DNA of 5,823 bases from Synechococcales cyanobacterium PMM_0073 (GCA_949127695.1 CASBQH010000072.1:1-5823), one strand, 5' to 3'. Shown: positions 1 to 5,823, counted from the first letter of the stretch. The notes: a model not told the origin generated them from the letters alone. Numbers and translations: made by a program.

Positions 1-6
1 AAGGAG
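1..6 (+). promoter_or_regulatory. Ribosome-binding site of rpaB
   Basis: AAGGAG, a strong match to the anti-Shine-Dalgarno complement, ends 11 bases before the TTG at 18. The spacing is slightly long but workable. It decides the start: no ATG lies in frame between this site and codon 27, which is already inside the receiver domain. The rpaB promoter lies outside the window. Confidence 0.75.
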
Positions 7-17
7 CGTTATTCAAC

Positions 18-749
18 TTGGAAACTCATAAGGAAAAAATCTTAGTCGTCGATGACGAGGCCAGCATCCGCCGCATCCTGGAAACTCGCCTCTCGATGAT
101 CGGCTACGACGTGGTGACGGCAGCTGACGGTGAAGAAGCGCTCGAAACCTTTCGCAACGCCTGCCCTGACTTGGTGGTGCTGGATGTGATGATGCCGAAA
201 CTGGACGGCTACGGCGTCTGTCAGGAGCTACGCAAAGAGTCCGACGTGCCGATTATTATGCTGACGGCGCTGGGCGATGTGGCCGACCGGATTACGGGAC
301 TAGAGCTAGGCGCGGATGACTATGTGGTGAAGCCGTTTTCGCCCAAAGAGCTGGAAGCGCGAATTCGCTCAGTGCTGCGCCGGGTCGATAAAGTCGGCAG
401 CTCCGGCATTCCTAGCTCTGGCGTGATTCAGATCAACAGCATCCGGATCGACACCAACAAGCGCCAGGTTTACAAAGGCGACGAGCGCATCCGGCTCACC
501 GGCATGGAGTTCAGCCTGCTGGAGCTGCTGGTGGGGCGCTCTGGCGAGCCGTTCTCGCGCTCCGAAATTCTGCAAGAGGTTTGGGGCTACACGCCAGAGC
601 GGCATGTCGATACCCGCGTGGTAGATGTGCATATCTCACGGCTGCGCGCCAAGCTCGAAGATGACCCCAGCAACCCGGAGCTGATTCTGACCGCACGCGG
701 AACTGGCTATCTGTTCCAGCGCATCCTGCCACCGGGTGAGACTGAGTAG
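18..749 (+). CDS. rpaB: RpaB, OmpR-family response regulator (Ycf27 type)
   Basis: This is a two-component transcription regulator of 243 residues, the usual length. The receiver domain spans about residues 7-120: acidic pair D12/D13, phospho-acceptor D56 in VVLDVMMPKLDG, switch T83 and conserved K105 in KPFSPKEL. An OmpR-type winged helix covers about 140-238, with the recognition region around RHVDTRVVDVHISRLRAKL. The sequence is close to cyanobacterial RpaB throughout, including LGDVADRITGLELGADDY. In cyanobacteria RpaB, usually paired with the kinase Hik33/NblS, binds HLR1 elements and controls photosystem and high-light genes; that role is family knowledge, not visible here. The start is TTG at 18, supported by AAGGAG upstream; starting at the first ATG would remove strand 1 of the receiver. 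It carries C68 (in GYGVCQELR), which I recall as family-conserved, and an additional C49. plsX follows 125 bases downstream. Confidence 0.96.
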   Translation: METHKEKILVVDDEASIRRILETRLSMIGYDVVTAADGEEALETFRNACPDLVVLDVMMPKLDGYGVCQELRKESDVPIIMLTALGDVADRITGLELGADDYVVKPFSPKELEARIRSVLRRVDKVGSSGIPSSGVIQINSIRIDTNKRQVYKGDERIRLTGMEFSLLELLVGRSGEPFSRSEILQEVWGYTPERHVDTRVVDVHISRLRAKLEDDPSNPELILTARGTGYLFQRILPPGETE

Positions 750-789
750 GGCGAGTCGGCATCCTGTTGCCAAAGCGAATCAGAACCAG

Positions 790-826
790 CTAGGACGAGA
801 TTGATCTCTGGATTAATTCAGCCTAG
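790..826 (+). repeat. Small nested inverted repeat in the rpaB-plsX gap
   Basis: CTAGG at 790-794 is matched by its reverse complement CCTAG at 822-826. Between them lies a short hairpin, GAGA (797-800), loop TTGA, TCTC (805-808). The stems are short and no T-run follows, so this is a weak terminator candidate at best. It could be a regulatory fold or chance. It sits 41 bases after the rpaB stop and upstream of the -10-like box of plsX. Confidence 0.25.
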
Positions 827-838
827 AGGTAGAGTCAT

Positions 839-872
839 CTGATAAAATTTGTGAGGCTTCTATCAGTGTGAG
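839..872 (+). promoter_or_regulatory. Candidate plsX promoter/operator: TAAAAT box in inverted and direct repeats
   Basis: A -10-like TAAAAT lies at 843-848, about 27 bases before the plsX ATG. It overlaps the left arm of a perfect 6-bp inverted repeat, CTGATA (839-844) and TATCAG (861-866), with a 16-base spacer. TGTGAG is also repeated directly at 850-855 and 867-872, 17 bases apart. No good -35 box is present at 16-18 bases upstream. The arrangement could be an operator or leader structure, but it matches no operator I recognise, and I see no HLR1-like pair of TTACA repeats. Confidence 0.3.
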
Positions 873-874
873 CA

Positions 875-1915
875 ATGGGATCGACGCAGGCAAGGATTGC
901 GATTGATGCGATGGGGGGAGACCATGCTCCCGCTGAGATCGTCGTGGGCGCTATCAGGGCGCAGGCAGAGCTGGGTGTAAAGGTGATTTTGGTCGGCGAT
1001 CCGGCGGCGATTGAGGCCATTTTGCAGCAGCATAATGCGCTGGGTCAGCTGGAGATTGTGGCGGCTGAAGAAATCGTCGAAATGGACGAAGAGCCGCTGG
1101 TGGCGCTGCGTCGCAAGCCCAAAGCCTCGATTAATGTGGCCATGCTGCTGGTAAAGCAGGGCAAAGCTGATGCAGTGGTTTCGGCGGGGCATTCCGGCGC
1201 GGCGATGGCGGCGGCGCTGCTGCGACTCGGACGGCTCCCCGGCATTGACCGTCCGGCAATTGGCGCTGTTTTCCCGACAATTCGTGCCGATAAGCAGGTG
1301 CTGGTGCTGGATGTGGGCGCGAACGTAGACTGCCGACCCAAGTTTTTAGAGCAGTTTGCCGTGCTGGGCAGCGCCTATTCGCAGTATGTGCTGGGCGTCG
1401 AAAACCCGAAGGTGGGGCTATTAAATATTGGCGAGGAGCCTTCTAAAGGCAACGAGCTGGCGCTGCGGACGCATCAGGCGCTTCAGGCCAATCCCGGCGT
1501 TGGCTTTGTTGGCAATGCCGAAGGGCGAGATGTGCTCTCCGGCGAGTTTGACGTGGTGGTCTGCGATGGCTTTGTCGGCAACGTGCTGCTGAAGTTTGCC
1601 GAAGCGGTGGGCGGCGTGCTGCTAAATATTCTAAAAGAAGAGCTGCCCCAGGGCTGGCGCGGCAAGCTGGGCACCTGGCTGCTAAAGCCCAATCTGCGCC
1701 GGATCAAGCAGCGGGTGGATCACGCTGAACATGGCGGCGGGCTGCTGCTGGGAGTAGATGGCATCTGTATTATTGGACATGGCAGCTCTCAGGCTCCGAC
1801 GATTTTTAACGCAGTGCGGCTAGCCAAAGAGGCCGTCGATAACCGGGTACTAGAGCGAATTCAAGCTCAGTATCGAAAGACTGAAGCCGTCGCTGAAGCG
1901 ACAGACGGAGAATAA
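875..1915 (+). CDS. plsX: Phosphate acyltransferase PlsX
   Basis: PlsX converts acyl-ACP and orthophosphate into acyl-phosphate, the acyl donor for PlsY in phosphatidic acid synthesis; it is a peripheral membrane or cytosolic enzyme. The product has 346 residues, normal for the family. Visible family motifs are DAMGGDHAP (11-19), SAGHSGA (103-109), LDVGANVDCRP (145-155), NIGEEPSKGN (184-193), DGFVGNVLLK (231-240) and a C-terminal HGGGLLLGVDG-IIGHGSS block. The ATG at 875 is the first possible start, because an in-frame TGA lies at 869-871 and the next Met is M13 within the DAMGGD motif. No good Shine-Dalgarno sequence precedes it; TGAGG at 852-856 is too distant, so initiation may be weak or leader-dependent. 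Its stop codon shares one base with the fabH start, implying a shared transcript and translational coupling. Confidence 0.96.
   Translation: MGSTQARIAIDAMGGDHAPAEIVVGAIRAQAELGVKVILVGDPAAIEAILQQHNALGQLEIVAAEEIVEMDEEPLVALRRKPKASINVAMLLVKQGKADAVVSAGHSGAAMAAALLRLGRLPGIDRPAIGAVFPTIRADKQVLVLDVGANVDCRPKFLEQFAVLGSAYSQYVLGVENPKVGLLNIGEEPSKGNELALRTHQALQANPGVGFVGNAEGRDVLSGEFDVVVCDGFVGNVLLKFAEAVGGVLLNILKEELPQGWRGKLGTWLLKPNLRRIKQRVDHAEHGGGLLLGVDGICIIGHGSSQAPTIFNAVRLAKEAVDNRVLERIQAQYRKTEAVAEATDGE
1907..1910 (+). promoter_or_regulatory. Ribosome-binding site of fabH within plsX
   Basis: GGAG inside the last plsX codons ends 4 bases before the fabH ATG at 1915. The spacing is short. Together with the TAATG stop/start overlap, this suggests that ribosomes ending plsX re-initiate on fabH. 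Confidence 0.5.
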
Positions 1916-2913
1916 TGTCACAGTCAGGACTTGCGATCATCGGTAGCGGGGCTGCCGTGCCAGCTGCCCATTTGGATAATGCTGGACTGAGCCAGCTCGT
2001 TGACACCTCCGATGACTGGATTTCGGCGCGCACGGGGATCAAGCAGCGGCATTTGGCCAGCCCTGAAGAATCGCTGACTGGCCTCGCCGCCGAAGCCGCC
2101 CGTCGTGCCCTCGAAATGGCCGGACTGCCTGCTGCGGAGCTAGACCTAATCATTCTGGCTACCTCGACTGCCGACGATCTGTTTGGCAGCGCCAGCAAAA
2201 TTCAGGCCGAAATTGGCGCAACTAAAGCCGTGGCCTTTGACCTGACCGCCGCCTGCTCTGGCTTTGTGTTTGGCATGGTGACTGCCGCCCAATATATCCG
2301 CACCGGCGCTTACCAAAACGTGCTGCTCATTGGCGCAGATATCCTGTCGCGCTGGACAGACTGGAGCGACCGCCGCACCTGCATTTTGTTTGGGGATGGC
2401 GCGGGCGCGATTGTGATGCAAGCGGCGGCAGAAGATCAGTTTTTGGGCTTTGAGCTGCGGAGTGACGGCAGCCAAAACGACTGCCTGACGCTGGCCTTTC
2501 AGCCTCAGCCCAAGCTGCTGACCCAGGGCATTACAGTGGGGCAGGGCAATTTTCAGCCGATTCAAATGAACGGCCAGGAAGTCTATCGGTTTGCCGTCAA
2601 AAAAGTGCCCGAAGTGATTGAAAAAGCGCTGTTTCGCTCCAGCCTCTCGGTGGAGCAGGTAGACTGGCTGCTGCTGCATCAGGCCAACCAGCGAATTCTA
2701 GACGCGGTGGCTGAGCGGCTGGGTATTCCTGATCACAAAGTGGTCAGCAACATGGGAAGATATGGCAATACCGACGCCGCCTCGATTCCGCTGGCGCTGG
2801 ATCAATATGTGAGAGCGGGTCAAATTAAACCGGGCGATCTGATCGCGGCGGCTGGCTTTGGCGCAGGGCTGAGCTGGGGCGCAGCGGTCTTTCGCTGGGG
2901 TCGCTTGGCTTGA
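1915..2913 (+). CDS. fabH: 3-oxoacyl-ACP synthase III (KAS III, FabH)
   Basis: FabH condenses acetyl-CoA with malonyl-ACP to acetoacetyl-ACP, the first step of type II fatty acid synthesis in the cytosol. The 332-residue product has the thiolase fold and the KAS III Cys-His-Asn triad: C114 in LTAACSGF, H255 in LLLHQANQR and N285 in GRYGNTDAAS. Other expected residues are W35 and R39 of DDWISARTGI (CoA site), R260 (the ACP-docking Arg position in HQANxR), the glycine-rich FGDGAGA at 159-165 and the C-terminal AAGFGAGLSWG. The Cys-His-Asn rather than Cys-His-His triad separates it from FabB/FabF. One oddity: D287 stands where E. coli FabH has Ser (GNTSAAS). The start at 1915 overlaps the plsX stop by one base and has GGAG upstream. 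fabD follows 32 bases after the stop. Confidence 0.96.
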   Translation: MSQSGLAIIGSGAAVPAAHLDNAGLSQLVDTSDDWISARTGIKQRHLASPEESLTGLAAEAARRALEMAGLPAAELDLIILATSTADDLFGSASKIQAEIGATKAVAFDLTAACSGFVFGMVTAAQYIRTGAYQNVLLIGADILSRWTDWSDRRTCILFGDGAGAIVMQAAAEDQFLGFELRSDGSQNDCLTLAFQPQPKLLTQGITVGQGNFQPIQMNGQEVYRFAVKKVPEVIEKALFRSSLSVEQVDWLLLHQANQRILDAVAERLGIPDHKVVSNMGRYGNTDAASIPLALDQYVRAGQIKPGDLIAAAGFGAGLSWGAAVFRWGRLA

Positions 2914-2933
2914 GGCAGCAGGGTGACGCAGTT

Positions 2934-2938
2934 AGGAG
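2934..2938 (+). promoter_or_regulatory. Ribosome-binding site of fabD
   Basis: AGGAG lies 7 bases before the ATG at 2946, close to ideal spacing. It fixes the fabD start at 2946 rather than at the in-frame TTG at 2910, which would overlap the fabH stop and add twelve residues not typical of FabD. Confidence 0.8.
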
Positions 2939-2945
2939 CATACAA

Positions 2946-3839
2946 ATGAAAACAGCTTGGGTTTTTCCGGGTCAGGGTTCGCAGTCAATCGGCATGGGCG
3001 CGGATCTCTACAGCCTCAGCGAGGCGCAGCCTAAGTTTGAGCAGGCCGCCCAAATTCTCGGCTGGTCGGTGCCCGATATTTGCCAGAACCTAGAAGATCA
3101 GGTGTCGCGCACGCTCTACACGCAGCCCTGTCTCTATGTGCTCGAAAGTATTTTGGTGGATCTGATGCGGAGCCGAGGCGAACAGCCAGATTTGGTGGCT
3201 GGCCATAGTCTGGGCGAATATGTGGCGCTCTATGCGGCAGATGTGTTTGATTTTGAAGCAGGGCTGCGGCTGGTGCAGCGGCGGGCTGAGCTGATGGATA
3301 CCGCCTCTGGTGGCGTGATGGCGGCGCTCTTGGGCTTCGACCGTGACCAGCTAGAGCAGCAGCTCGCCCAAACTCCAGATGTAGTGCTGGCCAACGACAA
3401 CAACAGCGGCCAAGTCGTGATTTCTGGCACTGCCGAGGCTGTTGAGGCGATTCTGGCTAGCGTCAAGTCAAAGCGGGCAATGCGGCTGAACGTCAGCGGC
3501 GCGTTTCATTCGCCCTTGATGGCTGAAGCCGCCGCCGAGTTTCAGCAGGTGCTCAATCACGTCAAGTTTCGTCCGGCGCAGCTGCCGGTGCTAGCCAACG
3601 TTGACCCCACGCCTGCCACCGATCCAGCGACGCTCAAAGATCGGCTCAGCCGCCAAATGACTGGCTCGGTGCGCTGGCGCGAAATTAGCCTGCAACTGCC
3701 GCAGTCTGGGATTGAGCGCGTGATTGAACTGGGCCCCGGCAAGGTGCTGACTGGGATTATCAAACGAACCTGCCCAGAGCTAACGCTAGTGAACATCAGC
3801 AGCCTTAGCGAACTGCCGCAGGCGGCGCAGGTCGTCTAG
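2946..3839 (+). CDS. fabD: Malonyl-CoA:ACP transacylase FabD
   Basis: FabD moves malonyl from CoA to acyl carrier protein, supplying the extender unit used by FabH and the elongating synthases. From the ATG at 2946 the product has 297 residues, slightly shorter than E. coli FabD. It begins directly with the family's N-terminal VFPGQGSQ (residues 6-13, oxyanion-hole Gln at Q10). The nucleophile elbow is GHSLGEY with S88; R113 in VQRRAELM is the Arg that binds the malonyl carboxylate; H188 in SGAFHSPLM is the catalytic His; Q237 of QMTGSVRW and the ELGPGKVL block (261-268) complete the fold. All active-site residues are present. It probably shares a transcript with plsX-fabH, though its own strong ribosome-binding site allows independent translation. 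A hairpin follows 18 bases after the stop, and the next gene is a helicase, so this appears to end the lipid cluster. Confidence 0.96.
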   Translation: MKTAWVFPGQGSQSIGMGADLYSLSEAQPKFEQAAQILGWSVPDICQNLEDQVSRTLYTQPCLYVLESILVDLMRSRGEQPDLVAGHSLGEYVALYAADVFDFEAGLRLVQRRAELMDTASGGVMAALLGFDRDQLEQQLAQTPDVVLANDNNSGQVVISGTAEAVEAILASVKSKRAMRLNVSGAFHSPLMAEAAAEFQQVLNHVKFRPAQLPVLANVDPTPATDPATLKDRLSRQMTGSVRWREISLQLPQSGIERVIELGPGKVLTGIIKRTCPELTLVNISSLSELPQAAQVV

Positions 3840-3856
3840 TCTTGCCGCTCGCCGGA

Positions 3857-3884
3857 TTTGAGCGATCCTGCTCAGAGTTTCGTT
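3857..3884 (+). terminator. Possible weak intrinsic terminator after fabD
   Basis: TTTGAGC (3857-3863) can pair with GCTCAGA (3870-3876): seven pairs including one G-T, and the loop can shrink to ATCC through a further G-T. It is followed by GTTTCGTT, a broken T-rich tract. The position 18 bases after the fabD stop and before an unrelated gene fits a terminator, but the stem is short and the T-tract imperfect. Confidence 0.35.
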
Positions 3885-3888
3885 AAAT
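3858..3888 (+). promoter_or_regulatory. Weak promoter candidate for the helicase gene
   Basis: TTGAGC (3858-3863, 4 of 6 to the -35 consensus) and TTAAAT (3883-3888, 4 of 6 to the -10 consensus) are separated by 19 bases, longer than the best spacing. It lies 41 bases before the ATG at 3930. It overlaps the terminator-like hairpin, so at most one of the two may be real. Confidence 0.22.
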
Positions 3889-3929
3889 ACGGTACGCTTG
3901 ACTAGCGAATGCGTCCGAGATTCTCTGCT

Positions 3930-5823
3930 ATGCCTCAAGCTGATTTCCTTAGCCACCTCAACTCCTCTCAGCGGCAGGCTGTCGAGCATTTTTGTGGGCC
4001 GCTGCTGGTGGTGGCTGGGGCTGGTTCTGGCAAAACTCGTGCGCTGACTTACCGCATCGCCAATCTGGTTTTAACCCATCACGTCGATCCAGAAAATATT
4101 CTGGCTGTCACCTTCACGAACAAAGCCGCCCGCGAAATGAAAGAGCGGATCGAGCGGCTGTTTGCTGAGCAAGAAGCGCAAGCACAGCATGGCAAGCCCT
4201 TAGAAGCGCTCTACCCGGTTGAGCAAACCCGCCTGAAGTCGCAGGTTTATAAGCAGATTACCAAACAGCTCTGGATTGGCACTTTTCATGCGCTCTGTGC
4301 GCGGATTCTGCGGTTTGACATCGAAAAATATCAGGGACAAAACAGTCGGCGCTGGAACCGCAACTTTTCAATTTTGGATGAGTCAGACGCGCAGGGCTTG
4401 ATCAAGCAGCTGGTGGTGAACGCCAACCTGGACGACAAAAAATTTGAGCCGCGTTCGGTGCGCTACGCAATCAGCAACGCCAAAAACCAGGGGCTAACCC
4501 CCGAAGAATTTGAGCGCGAGCAGGCCAACTACCGAGGCCGGGTGATTGGCGATATCTACGCCAGATATCTCGAAGCTTTGGCGAACAATAACGCCCTAGA
4601 TTTTGATGATTTGATTTTGATTCCGGTGCAGCTGTTTCGCCAAAATGAACAGGTGCTGGACTATTGGCACAGACGGTTTCGGCATGTGCTGGTGGATGAA
4701 TACCAGGATACCAACCGGACGCAGTATGATTTGATTCGGCTCATTGTGACGAATGGCGTCAGCGCTAGCCAGTTTAACGACTGGAACCAGCGCTCGGTAT
4801 TAGTGGTGGGTGACGCCGATCAGTCGATCTATTCGTTTCGGGCAGCTGACTTCACCATTTTGATGAACTTCCAGCAGGACTTTGGCGACGGCCTGCCGGA
4901 TGACGATACGCGCAGCATGGTAAAGCTGGAAGAAAACTACCGCTCCACCGAAAATATTTTGCAGGCGGCGAACGAGCTAATCGAAAACAACACTGAGCGA
5001 ATCGATAAGGTGCTGCGCCCCACACGCGGCGCGGGCGAGTCGATCTACTGCTACCGCGCCGAAGACGAAACCTCTGAGGCCAGCTTTGTCGTTGGTCAGA
5101 TGCGACAGCTGGAATTAACCAATCCAGAGTTAGACTGGGGCAGCTTCGCGATTCTCTACCGTACCAACGCCCAGTCTCGCGCCTTTGAGGAAGTGCTGGT
5201 GCAGTATGGCGTCCCCTATACCGTGGTGGGCGGCCTGCGCTTCTATGATCGGCGCGAAATTAAAGATGTGCTGGCCTACCTGCGGGTGATCGCCAACCCA
5301 GATGACACAATCAGCCTGAAGCGGATCATCAACACGCCCCGACGCGGCATCGGCAAAGCCACGATTGACCGCCTTGAAGCGGCGACCAATCAGCTGGGTA
5401 CGTCGCTCTGGCAGGCGCTGAGTGACGAGACGCTGGTGCAGACGGTAGCCGGACGTTCGGCTAAGCCGGTGATTGCTTTTGCCCAAATGTTGCAGCAGTG
5501 GCAGGAGCGGGCTAGCGAGCTTTCGGCCTCAGAAATTGTCCAGGGCATTCTCGAAGATTCGGGCTACGTCGAAGACTTGAAGCAGCAGGGCAACGACGAA
5601 GCGCTCGACCGCCTGCAAAATGTGGGAGAGCTATACAACGCCGTGACGCAGTTTGAAGAAAATAACGAAGAGTCGAGCCTGATGCTGTTTTTGGCGAATG
5701 CTTCGCTGGCATCGGATCTAGATAATTTGCCGGAGCAGCAGGCGAAAGTTTCGCTGATGACGCTGCATTCATCCAAGGGGCTAGAGTTTCCGGTGGTGTT
5801 TTTGGTGGGGCTAGAGCAGGGGC
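3930..5823 (+). CDS. pcrA: UvrD/PcrA-type DNA helicase, 3' end outside the window
   Basis: Superfamily 1A ATP-dependent 3'-5' DNA helicase acting in repair and replication-fork upkeep. The frame stays open from 3930 to the window edge: 631 codons plus one base of an expected 770-800. Motifs in order: Q-motif region LNSSQRQAV (10-18); Walker A AGAGSGKT (29-36); motif Ia VTFTNKAAREMKERI (60-74); GTFHALC (117-123); Walker B/motif II VDEYQDTN (255-262); motif III GDADQSIYSFRAAD (294-307); motif IV LEENYRS (333-339); 2B-domain region with YRTNAQSRAFE and RRGIGK; motif V MTLHSSKGLEF (610-620). Motif VI and the C-terminal tail lie beyond the window. UvrD, Rep and PcrA are hard to separate; I infer PcrA from its close fit to the cyanobacterial enzyme. 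The start at 3930 gives the usual N-terminus (ADFLSHLNSSQ). An in-frame ATG at 3909 (adding MRPRFSA) is possible, because the nearest upstream stop is at 3903-3905; neither has a strong ribosome-binding site. Confidence 0.93.
   Translation, partial: MPQADFLSHLNSSQRQAVEHFCGPLLVVAGAGSGKTRALTYRIANLVLTHHVDPENILAVTFTNKAAREMKERIERLFAEQEAQAQHGKPLEALYPVEQTRLKSQVYKQITKQLWIGTFHALCARILRFDIEKYQGQNSRRWNRNFSILDESDAQGLIKQLVVNANLDDKKFEPRSVRYAISNAKNQGLTPEEFEREQANYRGRVIGDIYARYLEALANNNALDFDDLILIPVQLFRQNEQVLDYWHRRFRHVLVDEYQDTNRTQYDLIRLIVTNGVSASQFNDWNQRSVLVVGDADQSIYSFRAADFTILMNFQQDFGDGLPDDDTRSMVKLEENYRSTENILQAANELIENNTERIDKVLRPTRGAGESIYCYRAEDETSEASFVVGQMRQLELTNPELDWGSFAILYRTNAQSRAFEEVLVQYGVPYTVVGGLRFYDRREIKDVLAYLRVIANPDDTISLKRIINTPRRGIGKATIDRLEAATNQLGTSLWQALSDETLVQTVAGRSAKPVIAFAQMLQQWQERASELSASEIVQGILEDSGYVEDLKQQGNDEALDRLQNVGELYNAVTQFEENNEESSLMLFLANASLASDLDNLPEQQAKVSLMTLHSSKGLEFPVVFLVGLEQG

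Larger units (their letters stand above)
875..3839 (+). other. Probable plsX-fabH-fabD operon
   Basis: Three lipid-synthesis genes in the same direction have a 1-base overlap (plsX/fabH) and a 32-base gap (fabH/fabD). The only obvious promoter-like sequence is upstream of plsX and the only hairpin is after fabD. Co-transcription is inferred from spacing and shared pathway. rpaB could be co-transcribed by read-through across the 125-base gap, which has no convincing terminator. Confidence 0.7.

Noticed and set aside
758..771. GGCA-N6-TGCC hairpin just after rpaB as a terminator.
   Set aside because: It has only four base pairs and is followed by AAAGCG rather than a T-run; too weak to call.
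369..1341. Minus-strand open frames at 369-632, 511-762, 835-1020, 863-1192 and 1045-1341.
   Set aside because: They lie wholly or mostly opposite the strongly supported rpaB and plsX genes, show no recognisable domain, have low-complexity composition and no clear ribosome-binding sites. They are expected by-products of GC-rich coding sequence.
2910..2945. Longer fabD beginning at the in-frame TTG at 2910.
   Set aside because: It would overlap the fabH stop and add twelve residues before MKTAWVFPGQG, which is the usual FabD N-terminus. AGGAG at 2934-2938 clearly serves the ATG at 2946.
1483..3989. Minus-strand open frames opposite plsX, fabH and fabD (1483-1707, 1806-2198, 2146-2679, 3230-3466, 3557-3796, 3786-3989).
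   Set aside because: Each is antisense to well-supported enzymes with intact motifs. The one at 3786-3989 spans the fabD end, the gap and the helicase start, but has no motif or family resemblance that I can see.
5130..5776. Minus-strand open frames opposite the helicase (5130-5486, 5512-5772, 5564-5776).
   Set aside because: They are antisense to the continuous helicase frame, and two of them overlap each other in different frames. No protein features are recognisable.
1..5823. HIP1 octamer (GCGATCGC), often frequent in cyanobacterial genomes.
   Set aside because: Reading by eye I found only near matches, such as TGATCGCG near 2839 and TGATCGCC near 5288, and no exact copy. Some cyanobacterial lineages lack HIP1 enrichment, so this does not argue against the assignment.
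1..5823. A new defence, mobile or RNA-based system.
   Set aside because: Every long frame is accounted for by housekeeping families with intact motifs. The two gaps are only 125 and 90 bases, and I see no arrays, terminal inverted repeats, integrase genes or tRNA-like folds. The helicase alone, with a normal UvrD/PcrA motif order and no nuclease partner in view, is not evidence of a defence system.

Overview
The window looks like an ordinary chromosomal segment of a cyanobacterium. The main evidence is a near-textbook RpaB (Ycf27-type) response regulator beside plsX-fabH-fabD, a neighbourhood I recall from many cyanobacterial genomes. The PlsX (SAGHSGA) and UvrD/PcrA (QSIYSFRAAD) motif variants are also of the cyanobacterial kind. 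The genus cannot be fixed from the sequence. Base composition is moderately GC-rich and even across the genes, with no sign of recent transfer.

Layout: all genes read on the + strand. (1) 1-749: an AAGGAG ribosome-binding site and rpaB with a TTG start, the light/redox/high-light-stress regulator. (2) 750-874: a 125-base gap with a -10-like TAAAAT box inside a small inverted repeat plus direct repeat, just before plsX. (3) 875-3839: a lipid-synthesis cluster. plsX (acyl-ACP:phosphate acyltransferase) and fabH (3-oxoacyl-ACP synthase III) share one base (TAATG). fabD (malonyl-CoA:ACP transacylase) follows after 32 bases with its own strong ribosome-binding site. (4) 3840-3929: a short gap with a hairpin that may be a weak terminator, and a weak promoter candidate. 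(5) 3930 to the window end: the first 631 codons of a UvrD/PcrA superfamily 1 DNA helicase, cut off by the window edge just after motif V.

How the genes work together: FabD makes malonyl-ACP, FabH condenses it with acetyl-CoA to start fatty acid chains, and PlsX turns finished acyl-ACP into acyl-phosphate for glycerol-3-phosphate acylation. The three therefore cover the start of fatty acid synthesis and the entry into phospho- and glycolipid synthesis, which supply thylakoid and cell membranes. RpaB beside them suggests, but does not show, a link between light acclimation and membrane lipid supply. The helicase appears to be a separate DNA-repair/replication unit.

I found no mobile element, CRISPR array, tRNA, rRNA, toxin-antitoxin pair or defence gene, and no convincing previously undescribed system. 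The points worth a second look are small: the repeat structure before plsX, an Asp in the conserved Asn-loop of FabH, an additional Cys near the phospho-acceptor of RpaB, and the absence of plsC directly after fabD.
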